Source: Terrabacter terrigena
Lineage (GTDB): Bacteria; Actinomycetota; Actinomycetes; Actinomycetales; Dermatophilaceae
DNA length: 64,000 bases
Assembly: GCF_042676085.1 (NCBI RefSeq)
Contig: NZ_JBHTKH010000002.1
Coordinates: forward strand, 248,001-312,000
Reading direction: 5' to 3'
In this document: in pieces, positions 8,228 through 16,626 of the stretch
Position numbering within the stretch: the stretch's first letter is position 1
Layout of the letters: each line of letters opens with the position of its first letter
Program-made: the position numbers and the translations under genes
Notes under the pieces: model-generated
The model's database searches: none
Told to the model about the DNA's origin: nothing
The model's input: only the letters and a program-made list of their open reading frames with translations

Positions 8228-9243
8228 GCACGCAGAGTTCGACGCGCACCGGCACCCGGACCTGGCGACGGCGGTTCGCCTCCCTCGCCTCCGTCGCCGG
8301 TCTGGCAGCCCTCGCCGGCTGCTCGGGCGTCACGTACGCCGAGACGCCCCTGCCCACGACCGCGGCGCCCAAGCCGACCACGGCCGCGCCCGCCCCGAGC
8401 GCCCAGACGTGCAGCAACGCCACGCAGTCCTACGACCCGCTGCCGAGCCTGCCGAGCCGCGCCGACGTCACCGACCAGAAGATGCGCGCTCTCCTCACCA
8501 AGGGCTTCATCACCGTCGGGGTCTCGGCCGACACGTACCTTTTCGGTGCGCGTGACCCCTTCACGAGCCGGCTCGAGGGCTTCGACATCGACATCGCCCA
8601 CGCGGTCGCCAAGGCGATCTTCGGCGACCCGAACAAGGTGCAGTTCCGGGTCATCACCGCCGCCGAGCGTCTCAAGCTGCTCCAGGCGAAGGAGGTCGAC
8701 ATGGTCGCGCGCAACATGTCGATGACGTGCGACCGGTGGGACGACATCGCCTTCTCCGCCGAGTACTACCGCTCCGGGCAGAAGGTCCTCGTCGGCAAGA
8801 ACCTCCCCGACGCCGCGAACCTGGCGCTCACGGACCTCAAGGGCAAGAAGGTGTGCGCCCCCACGGGGACGACGTCCCTGACCAAGCTCGAGCAGGTCGC
8901 CCAGCAGACCAGCGGTGGCCCGGAGGTCGTGACTGCACCGAACCACACGGGCTGCCTCGTGCTCTTCCAGCAGGGCAAGGCCGACGCGATCACCGGTGAC
9001 GACACCGTGCTCGCCGGTCTCGCCGCCCAGGACCCCAACACCGTCGTGACGAAGGCGAAGGCCATCACTGTCGAGCCCTACGGGCTCGGCTTCAACAAGG
9101 CCGACACCTACCTGGCGCGCTACGTCAACCGCGTCATCGCCGACCTCGAGGCCGACGGCGAGTGGAAGGCGATCTACAACCGCTGGCTCGCTGCCCCGCT
9201 CGGGCCCGCGCCCGCTCCCCCGGCCCCGGTCTACGGGCGATGA
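8224..9243 (+). CDS. glnH: GlnH-like periplasmic amino-acid-binding lipoprotein
   Basis: A 339-residue substrate-binding protein of the SBP_bac_3 family. The signal peptide carries an Arg-rich n-region (TWRRRF) and lipobox LAALAGC, with the lipidated Cys at residue 33. A Pro/Thr/Ala-rich linker precedes the binding domain, which includes VGVSADTYLFGARDP, GFDIDIAHAVAKAIFG and QAKEVDMVARNMSMT. No ABC permease or ATPase lies nearby; instead the gene overlaps glnX by ATGA. It therefore probably acts as a sensor subunit, as in mycobacteria, where GlnH binds aspartate and glutamate-type ligands. The ligand here is inferred, not read from sequence. Confidence 0.87.
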   Translation: MSTQSSTRTGTRTWRRRFASLASVAGLAALAGCSGVTYAETPLPTTAAPKPTTAAPAPSAQTCSNATQSYDPLPSLPSRADVTDQKMRALLTKGFITVGVSADTYLFGARDPFTSRLEGFDIDIAHAVAKAIFGDPNKVQFRVITAAERLKLLQAKEVDMVARNMSMTCDRWDDIAFSAEYYRSGQKVLVGKNLPDAANLALTDLKGKKVCAPTGTTSLTKLEQVAQQTSGGPEVVTAPNHTGCLVLFQQGKADAITGDDTVLAGLAAQDPNTVVTKAKAITVEPYGLGFNKADTYLARYVNRVIADLEADGEWKAIYNRWLAAPLGPAPAPPAPVYGR

Positions 9244-10478
9244 CGGCAGTGCCGCAGCAGCACCCCGACCCCGGAGTGGTCGCCCCGGCCGCGCCCGGAC
9301 GGCTCGGCGTGCCCGTCCAGGCTCCCGAGGCGCAGACGTACCTGAACGCCCTGCGCGAGTGGGTGGCCCAGCGCCGGGCCGACCTCGGTGAGGTCGACCG
9401 GGCCGTGCTCAGGCTCTCCCAGGCCGAGCAGGTGGCGATCACCAACGACCTCACCGTCGCGCTGACCTTCTGGAAGGCCGTCAGCGACCGGCTGACGCTG
9501 CTCGAGACGACCTTCGACGGAGGTCGCGTCGGCCCGGTCGAGGCCGAACGCCTCTCCACGCTCATCCACGGACGCCTCGACTCCAACACGACCGAGCACC
9601 TGTCGCTGCCGTCGAGCGGGTCGCTCGCGGTCAGCCTGCCCGAGGCGTGCCGGCTGCTCGACTCGCTCACCCGCACCCTCCAGGCCCGCGCGTCCCTGGC
9701 CCCCGGCGCCGCCGAAGCCAGCCAGCGGATCACCTTGGTACGCGCGGGGATCGAACGCACACGCGACCAGATCCCGCTCGTGCCCGCCGGCGCCCAGCGC
9801 GACGCCGCGAGCGAGAAGCTGGCCCGGCTCGACCGCCGCATGGACGACCTCGTCGAGCGGGCCCGGCGCGGCGCCGACGTCGGAGGCATCATCGGCCCGC
9901 TCGAGATCGACGTCGCGACCCTCGAGCGGGACCTCATCGTGGCCGCCGCCGAGCGGGCCTCGGCCGCCCGCAGCCGGGTGCGCACGCAGCAGCAGGTCGA
10001 GGAGCTCGACGCCCGCGCCGCGGCCATCCGGGCGCTCGAGCGGGCCTGCCTCGAGGCCATCAGCCCGGCCCCGCGCCTTGCCATCCCCAACGTCCGCGCG
10101 CTGGGGCCCGTGCCGCAGGCGCCGGCCGAGCTCGCGGCATACCGCGACAAGCTCGAGCGGGTCTCGCGGGCCCTCGACCTCGCCCACGAGACGTATGCCG
10201 CCGGGCTCGCCGAGCGAGACGAGGTCGTCGGCCTCGCCGGCGCCGTCGCCGCGATGGCGGCCGCGGCGAGGCTCGGGGCGGAGGCGCAGGCCGACGTCGC
10301 CGAGCTGCGTGCCCGCCTCGACGAGACGCTCGCCACGAAGCCGCTGCCGATCGGGCGCGCCGGCGCGCTCGCCGCCGCGTACCAGGCGTACGTCGACTCC
10401 GTGACGAGGCCTGTGACGAGACCCGCGACCAGACCTGCCCGCCCGTCCGCACCCCGAACGCAGAGGCCCCGCCCATGA
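9240..10478 (+). CDS. Coiled-coil protein of unknown function in PknG operon
   Basis: A 412-residue protein with no signal peptide or membrane helix and no family I recognise. A Pro-rich N-terminus is followed by long Ala/Glu/Arg/Leu-rich helices with heptad-like spacing (for example TQQQVEELDARAAAIRALER at ~257-276), so it is probably an extended coiled coil. The C-terminus ends in a basic repeat TRPVTRPATRPARPSAP (four TRP/ARP units). ATGA overlaps at both ends, with glnH and pknG, make co-translation likely. It may scaffold the kinase or link it to the sensor; this is speculation from position only. Confidence 0.7.
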   Translation: MTAVPQQHPDPGVVAPAAPGRLGVPVQAPEAQTYLNALREWVAQRRADLGEVDRAVLRLSQAEQVAITNDLTVALTFWKAVSDRLTLLETTFDGGRVGPVEAERLSTLIHGRLDSNTTEHLSLPSSGSLAVSLPEACRLLDSLTRTLQARASLAPGAAEASQRITLVRAGIERTRDQIPLVPAGAQRDAASEKLARLDRRMDDLVERARRGADVGGIIGPLEIDVATLERDLIVAAAERASAARSRVRTQQQVEELDARAAAIRALERACLEAISPAPRLAIPNVRALGPVPQAPAELAAYRDKLERVSRALDLAHETYAAGLAERDEVVGLAGAVAAMAAAARLGAEAQADVAELRARLDETLATKPLPIGRAGALAAAYQAYVDSVTRPVTRPATRPARPSAPRTQRPRP

Positions 10479-12982
10479 AGTGCACCCAGCCGGGCTGCCC
10501 CGGCACGATCGTCGACGGCTACTGCGACGTCTGCGGCATGGCCGCCGGGTCGACTCCCGCACCCCTCGCCGGCGCGGCGAGCGGTGCCACGGCCCCGACC
10601 GGCACCCTGGCAGGCGCCGGGGCCTCCTTCGGAGGAGGCAGTGCGGGAGCGGCGTCGCTGCCGGTCCCGCCCGCGCCGTCCACCGGCGCCGCGTCCGGCA
10701 TCCCCGAGGGTGGCGCCTGCCAGCAGCCCGGCTGCGCGGGCACCATCGAGAGCGGCTACTGCAACGTCTGCGGCACCCCGGGCGACCAGCAGGGCGTCGC
10801 CGCGTACGCCGGTCCGGCGGCGGCCGTCCCCGCCGGCGGCAGTGGTGGTGGCAGTGGTGGTGGCAGTGGCAACGGCGCCCCAGCAGGAGTCGGCCCCGAG
10901 ATGTCCACGCGCTCGGCGGCGTCGAGCAACCTCGCCTCGGCAGCGTTGGGCTCCAAGCGCGCTCGCGAGGCCGGGTCGATCGCGACGCGTCGCACGGGTG
11001 GCTCGCAGCGTCTGCGGTCGGCCCGGCTGGGCGGCGGCATCACGACGGTCCGCCCGGCTCCGGAGATCGACGCCGCGAAGGCGCTGCTCAAGGACCCCAC
11101 CGTCCCCGAGAACAAGCGCTACTGCCCCAAGTGCGGCGAGCCCGTCGGTCGCGGACGCGACGGCAAGCCGGGCCGCACGACCGGGTTCTGCGCCAAGTGC
11201 CGACACCCGTTCTCCTTCGACCCCAAGCTCAAGGCGGGCGACCTGGTCGCCGGGCAGTACGAGGTGGCCGGCTGCCTCGCCCACGGCGGCCTCGGCTGGA
11301 TCTACCTCGCGCGCGACAAGAACGTCTCCGACCGCTGGGTGGTGCTCAAGGGCCTGCTCAACTCGGCCGACCCCGACGCCCTCGCCGCGGCCATCGCCGA
11401 GCAGCGCTTCCTCGCGCAGGTGTCGCACCCGAGCATCGTCGAGATCTACAACTTCGTCACGCACGACGACGCCGGCTACATCGTCATGGAGTACGTCGGC
11501 GGCACGTCGCTCAAGTCGATCCTCAAGCAGCGCCTGCAGGCGGCAGGCAGGTACGACCCGCTCCCCGTCGACCAGGCCCTCGCCTACCTGCTCGAGATCC
11601 TGCCCGCGTTCCAGTACCTCCACGACCTCGGGCTCGTCTTCTGCGACTTCAAGCCCGACAACATCATCCAGGTCGGTGACGAGGTCAAGCTCATCGACCT
11701 CGGCGGCGTTCGCCGTGCCGACGACGAGGACTCCGCGATCTTCGGCACCGTCGGCTACCAGGCGCCCGAGGTCGCCGAGCTCGGGGTCTCCGTCGCCTCC
11801 GACATCTACACGATCGGCCGCACCCTCGTCGTGCTGACGATGGAGTTCCGCGGCTACCAGACGACCTACCTCAACACGTTGCCCGCGCAGGACACCGTGC
11901 CGGTGTTCCAGCGCTACGACTCCTTCTACCGGCTCGTCGCCAAGGCCTGCGCCCCGAACCGCGACGACCGCTTCGTCTCCGCCGACGAGCTGCGGTCGCA
12001 GATGGTCGGGGTGCTGCGCGAGGTCGTGGCCCTCGACCGGGGTGCGGGCGCGGCCGTGACCACCGTCAGCTCGCTCCTCTTCGACGTGCCGACCCCGGGC
12101 GTCGAGCCCGACGACTGGCGCAACCTCCCGGCGCTGCGTCGTGACCCGCACGACCCCCAGACGGGCTGGCTCAGCACCGTCACGGGCACGCCCACCGAGC
12201 GGCTCGGGGTGCTCGACCGCGCCGCGGCGCGCACCACCGAGGTCCTCCTCGACATCGCCCGGACCGCCCTCGACGCGGGCAAGCGCGACGTCGCCGAGGC
12301 CACAGCGGGCGAGCTGCTCACCGCCGACCCGTGGGAGTGGCGCGCCGTCTGGATCCAGGGCCTTGCCGCCCTCGAGCGCGGCGACGCCCGCGCGGCCCAG
12401 GCCGCCTTCAACGCCGTCTACGGCCAGGTGCCGGGAGAGCTGGCGCCCAAGCTGGCGCTCGCGCAGGCGTGCGAACGGGCGGGCGACGACGCGGTGGCCG
12501 AGAACCTCTACGTCGCCTGCGCCCGCACCGACGCGACGTACGTCCCCATGGCTGCGTTCGGGCTCGCGCGCATCCGCGCGGCCCGCTCCGACGTCGACGG
12601 GGCAGTGGCGGCGTACCGGCTGGTGCCCCCGCAGTCGAGCGCCTACCGCACCGCGCGTGCGGGCCTCGCCGAGCTGCTCACCAAGGCGAACCGCGGGCTG
12701 CCCGACCTCGCCGAGGCGCTGCGCACCCTCGATGACACCTCGCTGTCGGCGCGGCGCCGGGCCGAGCTCACCACGCTCATCTACCGTGAGGCGCTCGAGA
12801 CGGTCGAGAAGACCGGCAACAAGGCGGACATCCGCCTCGGCCCCCACAAGGGCACCCCCAACGGCCTGCGACTCGGGCTCGAGGACGCCCTGCGCGAGCT
12901 GGCCAAGCGCACCCCCGACCTGTCCGAGCGCGTGCCCCTCGTCGACGAGGCGAACGCCATCCGACCCTGGAGCCTCTGGTGA
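10475..12982 (+). CDS. pknG: Serine/threonine protein kinase PknG with duplicated N-terminal zinc ribbons
   Basis: An 835-residue soluble kinase of the PknG family, which in actinobacteria phosphorylates FHA proteins (GarA/OdhI) to control 2-oxoglutarate metabolism. Two tag-like ribbons, CTQPGCPGTIVDGYCDVCG (residue ~3) and CQQPGCAGTIESGYCNVCG (~81), flank Gly/Ser linkers. They are additional to the usual rubredoxin-like domain (YCPKCGEP ... FCAKC, ~216-250). The kinase domain starts near 260: glycine loop LAHGGLGWIYLA, lysine in WVVLKG, catalytic loop VFCDFKPDNII (~388), and LIDLGGV where most kinases have DFG, as in other PknGs. Residues ~570-835 are TPR-like. It is longer than the ~750-residue mycobacterial protein because of the extra ribbons. 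The start ATG overlaps the upstream stop. Confidence 0.93.
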   Translation: MKCTQPGCPGTIVDGYCDVCGMAAGSTPAPLAGAASGATAPTGTLAGAGASFGGGSAGAASLPVPPAPSTGAASGIPEGGACQQPGCAGTIESGYCNVCGTPGDQQGVAAYAGPAAAVPAGGSGGGSGGGSGNGAPAGVGPEMSTRSAASSNLASAALGSKRAREAGSIATRRTGGSQRLRSARLGGGITTVRPAPEIDAAKALLKDPTVPENKRYCPKCGEPVGRGRDGKPGRTTGFCAKCRHPFSFDPKLKAGDLVAGQYEVAGCLAHGGLGWIYLARDKNVSDRWVVLKGLLNSADPDALAAAIAEQRFLAQVSHPSIVEIYNFVTHDDAGYIVMEYVGGTSLKSILKQRLQAAGRYDPLPVDQALAYLLEILPAFQYLHDLGLVFCDFKPDNIIQVGDEVKLIDLGGVRRADDEDSAIFGTVGYQAPEVAELGVSVASDIYTIGRTLVVLTMEFRGYQTTYLNTLPAQDTVPVFQRYDSFYRLVAKACAPNRDDRFVSADELRSQMVGVLREVVALDRGAGAAVTTVSSLLFDVPTPGVEPDDWRNLPALRRDPHDPQTGWLSTVTGTPTERLGVLDRAAARTTEVLLDIARTALDAGKRDVAEATAGELLTADPWEWRAVWIQGLAALERGDARAAQAAFNAVYGQVPGELAPKLALAQACERAGDDAVAENLYVACARTDATYVPMAAFGLARIRAARSDVDGAVAAYRLVPPQSSAYRTARAGLAELLTKANRGLPDLAEALRTLDDTSLSARRRAELTTLIYREALETVEKTGNKADIRLGPHKGTPNGLRLGLEDALRELAKRTPDLSERVPLVDEANAIRPWSLW

Positions 12983-14298
12983 CCGACACCCCGATGGCGG
13001 GATCCCCGCAACCCGAGGCGACGGCCCCCGTCGCGGAGGGCGTCTCCCGCACCTGTCACGCGTGCGGCGCGGCCAACCCGGCCGAGTCGAGCTTCTGCGA
13101 GGCCTGCGGCGCCGACCTCGTCGTCCTCACCGCCGCCCCTGCCCGGCCCGGGACCCCGGGGGCACCCGGCGCCGCCGGTGCCGCTGGCGCCGCTGGTGCC
13201 GCCGGTGTCGCTGCCTCGGACGGCACGGTGCTAGCCTCGGCGACGCCTCAGACGGCGCCGGCCGGCGAGGAGTCACCGCTCGACGTCGGCTGGACCGGCG
13301 CGGTGCCGTCGGCTGCCGTGCCGCCCGCGACCCCCGACGACCTGCTCTGCCGCGCCTGCGGCCAGGGGCACATCGTCGACGGCTACTGCGACCAGTGCGG
13401 CACACCGCCGCCCGACCCGCGCGACCACTTCACCGAGTCGCCCACCACCTGGGTCGGCGGGGTCTGCGACATCGGCAGGCGCCATGCCCGCAACGAGGAC
13501 GCCATGTCGCTCAGCGCCACCGAGACCCCGGGGTCCCGGGCCGTGCTCGTCGTCTGCGACGGCGTCTCGATGGCCACCGACTCGCACATCGCCTCGCTCG
13601 CCGCCGCCACGGCGGCCCGGGCCGTGCTCGACCAGCCCTTCCCGAAGGGGGTCGGCACACCCGACGCGTGGGCCGCTACCGCCGGACGCGCCCTCTCCGT
13701 CGCGGTCGCGCGCGCCAACGAGGCCGTCGCCGAGTGCGTCGACGAGGACGTCCCCAACCCTCCGTCGTGCACGATCGCCGCTGCCGTCGTCGAGGACGGC
13801 GTCGTCGTGGCCGGCAACGTCGGTGACAGCCGCGTCTACTGGCTGCCCGACGCCGCCGACGAGCCCGCGCTGCAGCTCGGCCGCGACGACTCCTTCGCCC
13901 AGGAGCAGATGGCCGCGGGAGTCCCCAGGCTCGAGGCGGAGAACGGCCCGCACGCGCACTCGATCACGCGCTGGCTCGGCAAGGACGCCCCCGACGACCT
14001 CACCCCGCACCTGACCACGCTGCCGGCAGGGCAGCGAGGGGCCGGCTGGCTCATGGTGTGCTCCGACGGGCTCTGGAACTACCGCTCCGAGGCCGAGGAC
14101 CTGCGCGCGCTGCTGCACGGCGCGGCCGCAACGGCCACCACCCCGGCGGCGCTCGCCCAGGCCCTCGTGGACTTCGCGAACGCGCAGGGTGGACGCGACA
14201 ACATCACGGTTGCCCTCGCCAGACTGGCTGGGCGAGGATCGACGAGCGAGGCGACCGCTGCCGCGGCGCCCATGGAAGGGGACGCGATCGATGGCTGA
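12979..14298 (+). CDS. PP2C-type serine/threonine phosphatase with N-terminal zinc ribbons
   Basis: A 439-residue protein. Two zinc ribbons come first: CHACGAANPAESSFCEACG (~residue 16) and LCRACGQGHIVDGYCDQCG (~115), the latter sharing its second half with the PknG ribbons. An Ala/Gly-rich linker lies between. The PP2C domain (~155-425) has the metal-binding motifs RNEDA, VVCDGVS, GNVGDSR, VCSDGLW and GRDNITV, so it should be active and Mn/Mg-dependent. It starts at GTG 12979 in a GTGA overlap with pknG. It is the natural antagonist of PknG for shared substrates, by analogy with the Ppp/PknG pairing in Corynebacterium. Confidence 0.9.
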   Translation: MTDTPMAGSPQPEATAPVAEGVSRTCHACGAANPAESSFCEACGADLVVLTAAPARPGTPGAPGAAGAAGAAGAAGVAASDGTVLASATPQTAPAGEESPLDVGWTGAVPSAAVPPATPDDLLCRACGQGHIVDGYCDQCGTPPPDPRDHFTESPTTWVGGVCDIGRRHARNEDAMSLSATETPGSRAVLVVCDGVSMATDSHIASLAAATAARAVLDQPFPKGVGTPDAWAATAGRALSVAVARANEAVAECVDEDVPNPPSCTIAAAVVEDGVVVAGNVGDSRVYWLPDAADEPALQLGRDDSFAQEQMAAGVPRLEAENGPHAHSITRWLGKDAPDDLTPHLTTLPAGQRGAGWLMVCSDGLWNYRSEAEDLRALLHGAAATATTPAALAQALVDFANAQGGRDNITVALARLAGRGSTSEATAAAAPMEGDAIDG

Positions 14299-15589
14299 CT
14301 TCACGGCAGAGGTGTTCCAGAACGAGTTCCTGCCCGACGGCGGCACCGACGTGCACGCGATCGTCCGGGTGACCTCGACCGGCGCCTCCGCGGGGGCGTC
14401 GTCGGCAGGCTCGGCGGGACTGACCGACCCCGGCTCGGCCGCCGAGGTGATCCTCATCGACACGTCCGGCTCGATGGGACGACGCGGCGTGGCAGCGGCC
14501 GGCGAGGCCGCCAAGGCCGCCCTCGCCGAGATCGTCGACGGCACACTGTTCTCGATCGTGTCGGGCAACGGCACCGCCCAGATCATCTACCCCTACAGCC
14601 ACCAGGGCGCGCTCGTGCCGATGTCGGCCCACACCCGCGGCGAGGCCAACCGCGCCATCGAGGGTCTGCGCGCGAACGGGGGCACCGCCATGGGCACGTG
14701 GCTGACCCTCGCCCGGCAGATCTTCGAGACCGTGCCGCACGTGACCAAGCGCCACGCCATCCTGCTCACCGACGGCGTCAACGAGGGCGAGACGCCGGCG
14801 TCGCTGCAGGCCGCGGTCCGCAGCTGCGTCGGGGCCTTCCAGTGCGACTGTCGCGGCGTGGGCGACCAGTGGCGCGTCGACGAGGTGCGCGGCATCGCCT
14901 CGTCGCTGCTCGGCACCGTCGACCTCATCCCGGCACCCGAGGAGATGGCGGCGGAGTTCCAGGCGATGATGCGCGCCTCGATGTCCCGCGGCATCGCCAG
15001 CTCCGAGCTGCGGGTGTGGGTGCCTCAGGGCGCCGAGCTGCTCTTCGTGAAGCAGGTGTCGCCCACCCTCGAGGACCTCACGTCGCGGCGCACCGTCGTC
15101 AACCCGCTCACGGGCGCCTACCCGACCGGCGCGTGGTCCGACGAGAGCCGCGACTACCACGTCGCCGTACGCCTGCCCGCCCGCACGCTCGGCCAGGAGC
15201 AGCTCGCCGCCCGCGTGCAGTTCTCCCTCGGGGGCGACCCGGTCGCGCAGGCCCTCGTCAAGGCCAAGTGGAGCAACGACGACTCGCTGACGACCCGCAT
15301 CGACCCTGCCGTGGCCGCCTACACCGGACAGGCAGAGCTCGCGACCGTCATCCAGGAGGGTCTGGCCGCCAAGGCCGCCGGCCAGGACGACGTGGCGACC
15401 TCGAAGCTCGGTCGTGCGGTGCAGCTGGCCGGGATGACCGGCAACGACGAGATGACCTCGCGCCTGCGCAAGGTCGTCGAGATCGACGACGCCGACACCG
15501 GCACGGTGCGCCTCAAGAAGGGCGCGTCGAAGATCGACGAGATGTCGCTCGACACGGCGTCGACGAAGACGAGCCGGGTGCGCCGGTGA
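14291..15589 (+). CDS. VWA-domain protein
   Basis: A 432-residue soluble protein with a von Willebrand factor A domain at ~50-230. The MIDAS is intact: DTSGSMG (~57), the threonine in NGGTAMG (~131) and LTDGVNEG (~158). The C-terminal half is beta-rich and followed by a helical region. The start ATG 14291 lies 8 nt inside the phosphatase gene and has GAAGGGGA upstream. No signal peptide or membrane helix is present. VWA proteins with TelA and PP2C partners occur in Ter-type stress clusters; here it may bind a phosphorylated or metal-dependent partner. Confidence 0.87.
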   Translation: MADFTAEVFQNEFLPDGGTDVHAIVRVTSTGASAGASSAGSAGLTDPGSAAEVILIDTSGSMGRRGVAAAGEAAKAALAEIVDGTLFSIVSGNGTAQIIYPYSHQGALVPMSAHTRGEANRAIEGLRANGGTAMGTWLTLARQIFETVPHVTKRHAILLTDGVNEGETPASLQAAVRSCVGAFQCDCRGVGDQWRVDEVRGIASSLLGTVDLIPAPEEMAAEFQAMMRASMSRGIASSELRVWVPQGAELLFVKQVSPTLEDLTSRRTVVNPLTGAYPTGAWSDESRDYHVAVRLPARTLGQEQLAARVQFSLGGDPVAQALVKAKWSNDDSLTTRIDPAVAAYTGQAELATVIQEGLAAKAAGQDDVATSKLGRAVQLAGMTGNDEMTSRLRKVVEIDDADTGTVRLKKGASKIDEMSLDTASTKTSRVRR

Positions 15590-16530
15590 GCGCGGTCTGC
15601 CCCAACGGGCACACGTCCGAGGCCGAGGACTACTGCGACACCTGCGGCTCGCCCATCGACGTCGCGGCCCAGCCGCCCGCCCGTGGCGCCGCGGCTCCCG
15701 CGCCCGACCCCGCCGCCGGGGCAGCCACGTCGGGCTCGTCCCTCGACCTCGACCTGCCCGGTACGCCGTCCGGCGCGGCGAGCGACCCCGCCGGGTCCTC
15801 CGTCGCTCCGGCAGCGCCGACGTCGCTCGAGTGCCCGAACTGCCACACCGAGAACCCCGACGGCGCCCTCTTCTGCGAGGCGTGCGGCTACGACTTCACC
15901 ACCGGCGCCATGCCGCGCGACCCCGCCGCAGGGCCGGGCGACCTCGACGACACCCAGCCCGACAACGAGCCGGTGACGCCCGCCGAGGCGAGCCAGGCGG
16001 GCGAGGCGGGCGCGGCGCGCGCCGCTGCGGGCAGCGCTGCCGCCGGGTCCTCCCCCGAGTCCTCCGCCGGATCCTCCCCTGGGTCCTCCGCCGAGACCGC
16101 CGGCTCCGAGGGGGTGTTCGAGTGGCTGGCCGAGGTGTGGGTCGACCCCGACTGGTACCAGACCCAGGAGGCCGACGACCCGTGTCCGTCGCCGGGGCTC
16201 CCGACGATCATGCCGCTGCGCCACCGCAGCGTCCTGCTCGGGCGGGTGTCGACGAGCCGCAACACGCACCCCGAGATCGACCTGTCGTCCGACCCCGGTG
16301 TGAGCCGCCGCCACGCCCAGCTGACGACCGACGGGTCGCGCTGGTTCGTCGAGGACCTCGGCAGCTCCAACGGGACCTTCGTCGGACCCGCCTCCGGTCC
16401 GCTGCCCGAGCGCGCCATCTCCGTGGGCCCGAAGACCGAGCTCGACGACGACGACCGCCTCTACGTCGGCGCGTGGACCCGCGTCGTCGTGCGCCGCGCC
16501 ACCCCCGACGAGGTCGAGGCGTACGCCTGA
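15586..16530 (+). CDS. FHA-domain protein with zinc ribbons (GarA-like candidate)
   Basis: A 314-residue protein. N-terminal ribbon CPNGHTSEAEDYCDTCG (~residue 5) and second ribbon CPNCHTENPDGALFCEACG (~82) are followed by a Ser/Ala/acidic linker with SSPGSS-like repeats. A C-terminal FHA phosphothreonine-binding domain spans ~205-305, with LGRV, DPGVSRRHAQL and EDLGSSNGTFV containing the conserved Arg, Ser, His and Asn. In mycobacteria the PknG substrate GarA is a short FHA protein. This one has no GarA-like N-terminal ETTS motif that I can see, so it may be a reader rather than the substrate. GTG 15586 overlaps the VWA stop (GTGA). It is the last gene of the cluster. Confidence 0.88.
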   Translation: MSAVCPNGHTSEAEDYCDTCGSPIDVAAQPPARGAAAPAPDPAAGAATSGSSLDLDLPGTPSGAASDPAGSSVAPAAPTSLECPNCHTENPDGALFCEACGYDFTTGAMPRDPAAGPGDLDDTQPDNEPVTPAEASQAGEAGAARAAAGSAAAGSSPESSAGSSPGSSAETAGSEGVFEWLAEVWVDPDWYQTQEADDPCPSPGLPTIMPLRHRSVLLGRVSTSRNTHPEIDLSSDPGVSRRHAQLTTDGSRWFVEDLGSSNGTFVGPASGPLPERAISVGPKTELDDDDRLYVGAWTRVVVRRATPDEVEAYA

Positions 16531-16538
16531 CGACGCGG

Positions 16539-16560
16539 CCCGCCGGCATACGCCGGTGGG
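16539..16560 (+). terminator. Hairpin after the PknG cluster, octamer in loop
   Basis: CCCGCCGGC (16539-16547) pairs with GCCGGTGGG (16552-16560) with one G-T pair and a 4-nt loop ATAC, so the octamer CGGCATAC spans stem and loop. It begins 9 bp after the FHA stop codon. It is the likely end of the operon, though no T-tract follows. Confidence 0.5.
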
Positions 16561-16566
16561 TCCGAA

Positions 16567-16586
16567 ACTTGAACTTCACCTGAGGT
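16567..16586. promoter_or_regulatory. SoxR-box-like imperfect palindrome
   Basis: ACTTGAACTTCACCTGAGGT matches the classical SoxR/MerR-type box (ACCTCAAGTT-N-ACTTGAGGT) at about 15 of 19 positions by eye; the right half-site is best. It lies upstream of the P-loop kinase gene that precedes soxR. A TAGGGT -10-like box at 16613-16618 would start transcription at the GTG of that gene. Confidence 0.35.
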
Positions 16587-16626
16587 CCGGCGACATTTCG
16601 CCCGCGGCCCCCTAGGGTTGTGGTCT

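Noticed and set aside
8224..9243. Amino-acid ABC importer component
   Set aside because: No permease or ATPase gene in the operon; the overlap with glnX and nearness to pknG fit a sensory role.
9134..12847. 1237-codon minus-strand frame across the PknG region
   Set aside because: Shadow of the GlnH, coiled-coil and PknG genes; no domains and composition typical of codon-bias artefacts.
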